From: Umbilicaria muhlenbergii
Lineage: Eukaryota > Ascomycota > Lecanoromycetes > Umbilicariales > Umbilicariaceae
Assembly (NCBI GenBank): GCA_000611775.1
Contig: KK106986.1
Location: 1,758,022 to 1,822,021, forward strand
Reading direction: 5' to 3'
DNA length: 64,000 bases
Shown here in pieces: positions 56,306 to 64,000 of this stretch. The stretch's first letter is position 1. Each line of letters begins with the position of its first letter. The notes below the pieces were generated by a model, which was not told where the DNA came from, made no database searches, and saw nothing but the letters and a program-made list of their open reading frames with translations. The position numbers and the translations under genes are program-made.

Positions 56306-59300
56306 TCACCCCCTCCCCTTTTCCCCCCATCCAAACCCCTCCCTCCCCACCCTCTCCGCCCACGCAAACAGCACCCTCAACCCCCACAACCTCTCACTGC
56401 TTCCACTCCCCACCGCCCTTTGAAGCACCAACCGCTCATCCACCACCGTCCCTCTCGTCCCTCTATTCCCCTCTCCACCCCCCAACCCCATCGGCGGCAC
56501 CACCACCGCCCGCTCCGCCCGGTCGAAATGCCGAAGTGACGGTAACGTAAACACCCATTCGAAGACCTGCCGCCCCAGCTGCGCTTGTGCCGATTGCGCG
56601 TCATTGAGCGCCTGCAGCGTGGCGGAGAAGACGGAAGCGTGCGCGTCATACGCGGCGCGATGGCGGACGTAGATGCTCTGGTGCCGAGCGAATGCCGCGC
56701 GATGAGCGGGGTTATGTTCGAAATCGAGAGTGACGCTCCAGTACTCCGGGTCGGTCGTGCGGACATTAGCGACCATCGCAAGATCCGGGAGGAGGCAGGG
56801 GGCTTGTAGAGCGAGTTGGGAGCCGGAGCGGAGAGTGACGAGTAAGGCGACGGAGACAGGGCGGTGGGTGTCGATGTCGCGGGCGATGAGGCAGCGAGCT
56901 TCGGTCGCGAGGACCCAGAAGTGCCGGAAGGCTTGCAGGTGGGATTTATTGTCTAGGACGGTGGTGGGGAAGAGGGGGTAGAAGGCGCAGAGGAGGGAGG
57001 CGGTGGCGAGGTTGGAGGTGCCGAAGGTGTGAGTGCCGCCGCCGAGGAAGAGGACGCCGATGGCGAGGTGGGCCGCGAGGTGGCTGCCGTAGGGGGTGTC
57101 GGCGTCTGTGCGGCCGTGGAGAGCGCGCAGGCGCCGGAAGATGTGGAGGTCGCCGGTGCCGGCCATGACGCTGGCGGCGGCGAGGGCGACGGCGCCTTGA
57201 CAGTTGCGGACTGTGACACGAGTGAGTTTGCTGTCGTAGTCCGTGGCTCCTAGGCGGCAGATGCGGATGAACTGATCGAGGTAATGGCAAAGTAAATTTC
57301 TGACTTCTAGTGATCCGCTACCTGCATAGCGAAGCCCGATGCTGAATGCAAGTCCGGCGATAATGTTGTAGAACGGCATATCTTCGCTGTTTAGGGAACG
57401 ACGGCCCGTCAGTTTCGCCCTATCATGGTAGACAAGGGGTAGCGACTGCTTGATCCACGCAAAAGTGGGACGGATATTGCCCCACATGATGAGGTGGCGG
57501 GCTACTGTTCGTAATAAGAATATATCAGGGCGGACATAGTCGAATTGATGGACGGTGTCAGGGATATCGATTTTCCTCGCAAGGGCTTGGTCGTGTGTCT
57601 TCATAAATATCAAGGCAATCGCGACGGTAGCTGCCGCTGTGGCTTTGTCGAGGATGTGCACAATGCTGACTTTCTTATTGCCAACAGCGAGCGCCAGGAG
57701 CCTCTCGACAATGTGCATGTCGTGCAGACCCTTCAGGTCCTTGCCCTTGCCCAGATTTATGTAGCCAAGTGCGAATCCAGCTGCTAGCCTATACCCCTCG
57801 TCTCGAAGGGTATCCAAGGGGCTTGAATTATCGTCTTGGTCCACGTTTTCCATCTCCGAGAGCATGACTTCACTCATTCGACGATGCTGGGTATTACAAT
57901 AGAGAAGACCGATTCCCATAATGCCTGTCGTTTGAGTCAGGGGAGAGAGGTTGAGTTCTGCTGCACCAGGGGGTAGCATTCGTGTAACGTGTACAGAGAG
58001 CAAACGAGTGATGAGCGTATCCATGGTCCCTAGGTAAGACGCCGAAAGTCCAAGCAGTAGTCCAATCGAAGTCATTGTATGTTTTGGGGTCAGGTACTTG
58101 AAAGCCACCCATTTAGCAATCGATTTTAAATGTCCATTTAGTCCCAACGCGAGGAGAAACCCTGCATGTCGATTACCTAGCTCGGGTGGTTTGTTGAATA
58201 GAATCCAAGACGTGTCAATGCCTTCAGCATTCCTTGAAATGCTGAGACCGGCCTCAACACCAGCATGGAAGAAGGCCCAAGAGACTTTTTCTTCGGTGTA
58301 TGTATTTCGATCCGCAGTCACAGTCGTATTCGCGGGCTTCATAACACAGCTCAGTGTAAAGCCATGGATTGGGAATCTTTCAGTGAGTAAGGGTAGGCGA
58401 GCACTGAAGAATAGCAAAGCCCGACCTGGAGATACGGAAAGCGTGCGGATGGCTATCGTCTGGACCAAATCCTTTTGCGCCTCAAGCAGGTCGGTGTCCG
58501 ACCATTCAGGTTCAGGCGTGCACTGAGCGACAGCGGGCTTCAGTGGATGGACGAGTTTAGCTGCCTCGGAGAACCGCTGATCATCTCGGAAAATCATCCG
58601 GGTAACAGCTTGTCTGTCCTGCTCGGCAGAGCCATCGTAAGCACCGACTGTCTCTACTTCCAGCGTCGAGTTGCAAATCGTATGAACATCCCGGACAGCT
58701 TCGTGTGAGGGAGCGATCTGAGGCTTTGGACTGGCCCTAATGATGTGGTCCTGGTGGTCGAGCATGCCAATGTCATCTCTACCGATCATGTTCAGTATAT
58801 TGCTATCCCATGTGGTAAGGGGTTGCGATTGACAAATAACTATTGCTGCTCGCAGAGGTGCAGCAACGCCTTCTGGCAACGTCTCGAGTATCGTGACATC
58901 CACACCGCAAGAGGCCATCTCTGCAACCCTTTCCTCCATCGACGCGGTGTGGATCATGCTAAGGAGCTTGAGAATGACCGCTGTCCTCGGAGTCAAGTCT
59001 ACCAATAGCTGTTGCGATGAGTCAGAAGATTCATGTGTACTTCCAGTAACTAATCGTACATCGAGCGGATGCGCGACATCAAGCAGTGTCATGAAGGATG
59101 CATGGGCTGACTGCAGGTGCATGCTCTCAATGTGGCTCAGTATTGAAGGCGGCTCGAATGGCTGCGCTGGAATTCGAATTGCAGAGATAAGGGAGTCATC
59201 GAAGAGCCATCGATCCATCTCTACATTTTCGAGCATGTAATAGCTATACTCCGAGCAGCCCCAATTGTGCCATCCTAACCATGTTCCAATCTGCGCCAGC

Positions 59301-62300
59301 ACAGGAGTAAGGGAGTGTAATGAATTCGAACTCAGTGGATCAAGTTTCAACTCCTCTCTAAAAAGATGTAGGCCAACCAAGAGCGTAGCCAATGCAGTCT
59401 TTCGCAGCTCAGGGTTTTTGGAGGCTGCTGTGGCAAAGTAACCTTGCACTCCCAGCGCTAGTTCCCCGGCGGGTGATTTCACAAAGCCTTGAGCCAATGA
59501 CATGCATTGAATCAAGTGTGGATGCTTCTTGTCCATCGTAGGCACAGAGACCACCGATGTTGTAAAAGTTCTGGAAGGCCGCGATGAACGACTTGCCTGT
59601 GGAGATGACTGAGGGATCGGTTGGGCATGCTCAGCTGTCCAGTTCCAAGCAGAATCTTGTATCCAAGACGATGTGGAGCTGGGCAGCCCAGCTTCTTCTG
59701 TTTGCATTGCTTCCCAGCTATCGGTGTCGACATTGGCTCCACTACTGGATCGGAGGAGACCGCCTTTCCGCCTGCGGCTTCGCATTGGTGTCTGTGCCTG
59801 ACGATCTTCGATGAAGTTGACGGCCATGGAGAATAATACCACAAGTATCGCAGTCCATTCTAGTTCAATCTCATCTTCAGAGCGGACACGCAACCAAGAA
59901 GTCACATCCCACCAGCCCCGTAATATTGACTCTTGCCCTGACTCCGAACTCGATAAGACAGAATCGCAAACATTTATAATCTTACTCACCAAAGGACTTC
60001 GTGGCTTTAATTGTATTTCGAGACGGTGCCTAGTACTCTCGTGATCCAGGAGGTCTACCTGGCCTCTGAGACCGCTGTGCTGTAATCCAGTCAATGCCTG
60101 TGGCCCTTGACTGAGTACTCTTTTGAGACCACCTTCCCGCTTGTGTCTCGGAGATAAACCGCTACCAAGCTGAAAAGGATCGTGAAGCAAAAGTTTAGTG
60201 GGTAATTCGATCTTCTTCATAGTGCTCCACGGTACCTGCAATGTCAATTCGCCAAAGCCATCCTCGGTCTCCCTGAGTACTAGAATTTGCGAGTAGCCTT
60301 GATCTCTGACCCTGCAAGCATCGATAACTCCACTGCCTCGTTTGACGTCTGTGACACGAGCCTTGCATGTCTGAAGACCTTGCCCTGGCTTAGATCCTCC
60401 TCGTCGGACTGTAGGGTGCGATTTATCGTTCGACGCATGCCGTTGTACCGAGATCTGAACGACCAATAGCTTCCGTTTTGCTCGATCGACAATACATAGT
60501 GAAATGGCAGCCTCACTATCTTGGCCTATAAGACTGTTGTTTGCGGGCCTCAAGGTAAAGACCGCCGGCTTCATAGAGTTACTTGTCTGCATCGACGCAG
60601 GTCGAGCACTGCCATCTTCCAACGGTATACTGCCAATCTTTGCCATGACTAACTCCTTTCGAAGGCCTCGAACAGCATCCCGAAGTCCCAAGCTGCTGAA
60701 CCCCGGCAGGTCTCCACCATTACCCAGTTCCTCTAAGAGATCATCAACGGGTGCAGCATAGAAGCTAGTGGTATCAAAACTGGATCTAGATGTTCGCGCT
60801 GCCCTAGAAGCCGAATACTTGTTGTTATTCTCAGGTCCTGTACTGAGCCGAGATCCATAGCCCCCGAAGGATCCACCGCGTCTGGTGGCAATTCCTCCAA
60901 CATGGCCGCCGGCAAGTTCTGAAAACGCTGATTTATCGTGACTTCTAGACAGATCGGCTCTGGCAAGTAGCGAGCTTACTCGCCGTGATGACTTTGCTGG
61001 TGCAGCTGGATTTTCGAAGGCTGGATCGAGTTGGGAAGCAAGGTCTTCACTGTCGAGAGTAAAGCTTTCTTCGCCCACTGATTGCTGATGAGAATGGCCA
61101 TGGGATGTTGTGATGCCTAAGCTCTCTCTCGCTACATTCGAGGTGCGGGCAACAGGGGTTGTCGCTCCAGTACCAATTCCCCGCCCGTACGAGCTTCGGC
61201 GTCTGGACATTGTACCACTCGTGTTGGGTGTGAGCCGCTTGGTTGCAGAACCAGGAGTGTGTTCCACGGATGCTACGGTCCATATCGTATACATGCCCGT
61301 GGACTCGTTAGATGTCAGAGCCAGGCAGACAGGGTCTTTCGCGGAAGAACAGGATCCCCATTGTACCAACTCATCTTCACCGGATACATAGAGTAGACAT
61401 TCTTCAGGACTCAAAGAGTCGAAAGATATGCCAGGGGCTTGCAAGCTATTGGATACGTTGTGCGACCCTGATTTTGAGGCTGCCACCACGTTACCCAACT
61501 CTGACAGAGGGTCTGTCAAACAGAATAGCCTGGGGAGCCTAGCCTCTGGAACGTTGTTAGATTGACTTAAGAGGTCACCAAGACCTGGCAATACAGAGGA
61601 AGCTGAAATTGGCAAAGGATGTAGATTGGCAGCGTTCCGAAGCGCTTGCGGGCTGGGCATTGTCCACGATGAACCAAGCTGGGAGAACGCAAAAGAGTTC
61701 TGTGGCGCCGATGGAGGAACAGGCGTACGTAGGACCGGTGTACGTGGCATAGGCGGTTTCTCCGGGAGCTTTCGCTGCAAAAGTATACCCTGGGGTAAGG
61801 GTAAGACCGCTTCCACCTCGAACGGCAGGTGGACGACATGGCTTGGACCAGAGAGAAAGTAGACGTGTGCTTGAGTCTTCAGAATCACCACAATGGCTCG
61901 GCCCTGGTTGGCGTCGTCTGCTCTCTGATCTTGGATAGCAGAAAGCTTTACACGTCTGCTTTTGCCAGCTCTAGAATCAGAATAATGGTCAGAATTCGTG
62001 GAAGATGAACCCCTTTGTTTAGGGACCTTCAACCCAGATATTGGAGGGGAAACGCCTTCCTCAGAAAGCGTAGAAGCTGGTTCCTTTGATGACTTTCTTG
62101 AACTGTTTAACAGTTCAGCCGTGGGGAACCGGGTCAAGACTGCTTGGGTAACAGCCTCGCCCTCAACATCAAATCGGAAGACTCTCTGTATCACTCCATG
62201 TCGGGACCATATAACACAATGCTCCGTAGTGATGAGTTCTTCAACTTCCCCCTTGTATTCCATACAGCTCGTGCATATGGTTTGCCATGAGTAAAGGTTT

Positions 62301-62389
62301 TCTGGAGGGTCTGGGGGCAGAATTCCTTCAGCTACTAGGTAGGGAACCCCAGTGGGCTTATGGATGCCCAGAGATGTGACAGACGCCAT
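56306..62389 (-). CDS. APC1: Anaphase-promoting complex subunit 1 (BimE/Apc1)
   Basis: Largest scaffold of the APC/C ubiquitin ligase that triggers anaphase and mitotic exit; the Aspergillus nidulans ortholog is bimE. One uninterrupted frame of 2,027 codons. The N-terminus (LGIHKPTGVPYLVAEGILPP) and TEHCVIWSRHGVIQRVFRF open a beta-propeller-like region interrupted by Ser-rich, probably phosphorylated loops (about residues 110-160, 400-560). The PC-repeat (proteasome/cyclosome) region spans about 1440-1800: LLLGLSASYLGTMDTLITRL, GYRLAAGFALGYINLGKG, FMKTHDQALARKIDIPDT, IIAGLAFSIGLRYAGSG and LAIGVLFLGGGTHTFG. The C-terminal about 100 residues, beyond the usual end of homology, are Gly/Arg/Val-rich and coincide with a C-to-G strand skew flip. 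The start Met is well supported by the conserved N-terminus. Confidence 0.96.
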   Translation of the reverse strand: MASVTSLGIHKPTGVPYLVAEGILPPDPPENLYSWQTICTSCMEYKGEVEELITTEHCVIWSRHGVIQRVFRFDVEGEAVTQAVLTRFPTAELLNSSRKSSKEPASTLSEEGVSPPISGLKVPKQRGSSSTNSDHYSDSRAGKSRRVKLSAIQDQRADDANQGRAIVVILKTQAHVYFLSGPSHVVHLPFEVEAVLPLPQGILLQRKLPEKPPMPRTPVLRTPVPPSAPQNSFAFSQLGSSWTMPSPQALRNAANLHPLPISASSVLPGLGDLLSQSNNVPEARLPRLFCLTDPLSELGNVVAASKSGSHNVSNSLQAPGISFDSLSPEECLLYVSGEDELVQWGSCSSAKDPVCLALTSNESTGMYTIWTVASVEHTPGSATKRLTPNTSGTMSRRRSSYGRGIGTGATTPVARTSNVARESLGITTSHGHSHQQSVGEESFTLDSEDLASQLDPAFENPAAPAKSSRRVSSLLARADLSRSHDKSAFSELAGGHVGGIATRRGGSFGGYGSRLSTGPENNNKYSASRAARTSRSSFDTTSFYAAPVDDLLEELGNGGDLPGFSSLGLRDAVRGLRKELVMAKIGSIPLEDGSARPASMQTSNSMKPAVFTLRPANNSLIGQDSEAAISLCIVDRAKRKLLVVQISVQRHASNDKSHPTVRRGGSKPGQGLQTCKARVTDVKRGSGVIDACRVRDQGYSQILVLRETEDGFGELTLQVPWSTMKKIELPTKLLLHDPFQLGSGLSPRHKREGGLKRVLSQGPQALTGLQHSGLRGQVDLLDHESTRHRLEIQLKPRSPLVSKIINVCDSVLSSSESGQESILRGWWDVTSWLRVRSEDEIELEWTAILVVLFSMAVNFIEDRQAQTPMRSRRRKGGLLRSSSGANVDTDSWEAMQTEEAGLPSSTSSWIQDSAWNWTAEHAQPIPQSSPQASRSSRPSRTFTTSVVSVPTMDKKHPHLIQCMSLAQGFVKSPAGELALGVQGYFATAASKNPELRKTALATLLVGLHLFREELKLDPLSSNSLHSLTPVLAQIGTWLGWHNWGCSEYSYYMLENVEMDRWLFDDSLISAIRIPAQPFEPPSILSHIESMHLQSAHASFMTLLDVAHPLDVRLVTGSTHESSDSSQQLLVDLTPRTAVILKLLSMIHTASMEERVAEMASCGVDVTILETLPEGVAAPLRAAIVICQSQPLTTWDSNILNMIGRDDIGMLDHQDHIIRASPKPQIAPSHEAVRDVHTICNSTLEVETVGAYDGSAEQDRQAVTRMIFRDDQRFSEAAKLVHPLKPAVAQCTPEPEWSDTDLLEAQKDLVQTIAIRTLSVSPGRALLFFSARLPLLTERFPIHGFTLSCVMKPANTTVTADRNTYTEEKVSWAFFHAGVEAGLSISRNAEGIDTSWILFNKPPELGNRHAGFLLALGLNGHLKSIAKWVAFKYLTPKHTMTSIGLLLGLSASYLGTMDTLITRLLSVHVTRMLPPGAAELNLSPLTQTTGIMGIGLLYCNTQHRRMSEVMLSEMENVDQDDNSSPLDTLRDEGYRLAAGFALGYINLGKGKDLKGLHDMHIVERLLALAVGNKKVSIVHILDKATAAATVAIALIFMKTHDQALARKIDIPDTVHQFDYVRPDIFLLRTVARHLIMWGNIRPTFAWIKQSLPLVYHDRAKLTGRRSLNSEDMPFYNIIAGLAFSIGLRYAGSGSLEVRNLLCHYLDQFIRICRLGATDYDSKLTRVTVRNCQGAVALAAASVMAGTGDLHIFRRLRALHGRTDADTPYGSHLAAHLAIGVLFLGGGTHTFGTSNLATASLLCAFYPLFPTTVLDNKSHLQAFRHFWVLATEARCLIARDIDTHRPVSVALLVTLRSGSQLALQAPCLLPDLAMVANVRTTDPEYWSVTLDFEHNPAHRAAFARHQSIYVRHRAAYDAHASVFSATLQALNDAQSAQAQLGRQVFEWVFTLPSLRHFDRAERAVVVPPMGLGGGEGNRGTRGTVVDERLVLQRAVGSGSSERLWGLRVLFAWAERVGREGFGWGEKGRG

Positions 62390-62689
62390 GATGCTTCATC
62401 TGCACCGTCGCCGTCGTTGCCCGCTATAACGAGTATCGTCCTCTGAACCAATAGTAGCATGGCTGTTTAAAAAGGACTTTTTTCTAGAGATAGCAGCGGC
62501 ATGATTTGTTGCTGCTATGGTGTTGGTAAGGTAAGATTACCTTTAGTGCTGCGAGTCGCGCGCCGTAGACCAGACGCGGTACGCGAACGCGGATACTTTA
62601 TGTGTAACGTATTCTACCCCTCAACGCCGCACACTAGACAACACTGCACCCCCCCCCTGCCTGAACACCAAAATATCGATTAGAAATTA
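62390..62689. other. Promoter side of APC1 next to a transposon relic
   Basis: About 250-300 bp of upstream sequence before transposon-like AT-rich DNA. A run of nine C at about 62650 lies near the likely transposon boundary, but no terminal inverted repeat was recognised. Confidence 0.45.
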
Positions 62690-64000
62690 GAAGTTCATCA
62701 ATCAAGCTGTAGATTTCAGTCTAAATAGAGAGTTTTGAAGCTCTACATTGTAGTCTATTGTAGAGCTGTAGGATCTATAGATTTTAGAAACTTCAATGCT
62801 GCCTGCGCTGTGACAACTGCTGCCTTCACTGTCTGCTTCTCCTTATCCTGCAGCCGCTTTGACTTTCTGGCCTGTGTCTTCAGCTGCTTTATCTCCTTCA
62901 ACACCTTTCTCTGCTCCGCTAAGTCCTTCTTAACTTGTTGATTAGCTAATTGATTCTGCTTCTCCTTCTCCTCAGCCTTGTGTAGCTTCTCTGCCTCCTC
63001 CTTCATCAAGATCCTTCCTAGCCCTGTATATGCCTTCTTCAATTGAGTTTGCCGTGAATGCTTTCGCTGGTTGGCCTCAGCAAGGGCTTTGTTTTGATGT
63101 TCCAGTATGATCTGATCTGCAATTGCTTTGGTAGCAGCTTTACTGAGCTGCATGACACGCTGCTTGACATGTGGAGTGCTGTTCAAAATCTTATCCACAA
63201 CCTCATCAATTTCAGTGAGATTGGCCGGCGTACATCCTGTAGAATCTGTGACTGTCAGTCTTGAAGGAGTTGTGAGGCGGAGAGGAAGCTTAGCTATAAC
63301 TGCTGCAGGATTAAAAGGATATAATCCTGCAGCAGCTCAAGAAGAGGCTATGTTATCTTGTGTAATAACCTCTGAACTGGCTCACAAGTAGTGCTTCAAG
63401 AAGTCCCGCTTGTCAATGAAATAACAGCCTTCAGAACAGCTGCTATTCTCAACTGACTTCTTATAAGCCTTCATCAGTGGTCCAAAAAGGGATATATCAA
63501 GAGGCTGTAGCAGATGTGTAGAATGAGGGGGTAAGCATAACAGAATAATGTCTTTCTCATAGCAAAAGTCAATGAATTGACTTGTGCAATGAGACTCATG
63601 ATCATTCAAAACAAGGAGCCGTTTTTCAACTGCTTGTGAAGCCGTGTAAGGGTCAAATATTTTCATCAACCACTGCAATTCAAGCTCATTATCTGTTCAA
63701 CCCTTCTCTGAAAAAGCTATCACAGTGCCTTTGATTATATCCTCTTTAAATCACTCCTTCAAGAGTCTTTTCCCCTTGAAGATAATCATTGATGGAAGAT
63801 GCTGACTCCGTGTAGATATACACTTCACTAAAGTTGTCCATTCTCTATTCCCTGACTGTTGAACATTTCCAGTCTTCATTATACGGGGTATAATGATCTT
63901 TGAAGATGCTATAACTTCATGCATTATCCCCTTCTCATTCATATTGTAGATATCTTCTGTAGCAATGTCATTCTTCTCAATCATGGTGTTGTATAGTTGA
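62690..64000 (-). mobile_element. Pogo/Fot1-type DNA transposon relic (runs off the window)
   Basis: Minus-strand DDE transposase remnant plus flanking AT-rich sequence; the 5' half of the gene is beyond the window. Family identity comes from the transposase described at 62755-63984. The left terminus is not resolved. A short hairpin (AGCTCTACA...TGTAGAGCT, about 62739-62769) sits around the stop codon. It lies only about 300 bp upstream of the APC1 start. Confidence 0.8.
62755..63984 (-). pseudogene. Pogo/Fot1-type transposase, decayed
   Basis: Three open stretches, 63984-63751, 63678-63382 and 63198-62755, with clear homology also in the gaps (GLYPFNPAAVIAKLPLR near 63320). In order: EDIYNMNEKGIMHE, where the first catalytic Asp expected in NMDEKG is Asn; SMIIFKGKRLLKE; LLVLNDHESHCTSQFIDF (second Asp present); LCLPPHSTHLLQPLDISLFG (third Asp present); then a C-terminal coiled-coil, Lys/Gln/Glu-rich tail. 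In-frame stops separate the stretches (for example after KRLLKE near 63750 and before TDNELELQ near 63697). G-to-A changes on the coding strand fit RIP. The element cannot encode an active enzyme. Confidence 0.85.

Overview
The window is nuclear DNA from a filamentous ascomycete (Pezizomycotina). Evidence: short GT-AG introns of about 50-125 nt with CTAAC/CTGAC-type branch sites, conserved fungal housekeeping genes, two Zn2Cys6 regulators, and repeat relics whose differences look like repeat-induced point mutation (RIP: C-to-T changes, mostly at CpA). I cannot name the genus from the sequence. Splice sites were placed by eye, and for most genes every junction keeps phase and restores a family motif.

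Layout. 1-3434 is a nested repeat block: a Ty3/Gypsy chromovirus fossil (integrase, chromodomain, candidate 3' LTR carrying an antisense zinc-cluster-like ORF) that was entered by a 1.4-kb miniature LTR element flanked by a perfect 5-bp target duplication. It abuts the end of an old DNA transposon. 3.5-7.2 kb holds an aldose 1-epimerase and a Zn2Cys6 regulator. 7.2-10.9 kb has no recognisable gene. 10.9-15 kb holds SDS23 (CBS protein) and an FMP25-like mitochondrial RCC1 protein. 15-18 kb is again gene-free and contains a hairpin repeat. 18-25.6 kb holds a shortened Zn2Cys6 regulator, a secreted type-B carboxylesterase and a CBS/PB1 membrane protein.

25.9-34.6 kb is a housekeeping stretch: RPS26, karyopherin PSE1/KAP121 and chaperonin CCT7. 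35.2-36.6 kb is a decayed PRISE-like reductase gene. 37.2-49.9 kb holds a small conserved-looking gene, a protein tyrosine phosphatase with a spliced-on C-terminal membrane anchor, a VanZ-like protein, the SAGA subunit SPT7, an AMSH-like deubiquitinase and an unknown secreted or membrane protein. 50.2-53.3 kb holds a transposon-end relic and a CorA-like transporter gene. 53.8-62.4 kb holds mitochondrial transcription factor MTF1 and the anaphase-promoting complex scaffold APC1. The right edge is a decayed pogo/Fot1-type DNA transposon.

The genes do not form a pathway or secondary-metabolite cluster; they are ordinary core genes with divergent promoters at 25.6-26.0 and 41.2-41.6 kb. The most unexpected pattern is compositional. 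In at least nine genes the coding strand is C-rich and then flips to G-rich close to the stop codon, often with G-run tracts just downstream, whereas other genes in the window lack it. Other points of interest are the nested miniature LTR element, the tail-anchored phosphatase, three conserved Trp codons turned into TAG in the PRISE relic, a GC-AG intron in the esterase, and a five-fold TGACGTC array upstream of the epimerase.
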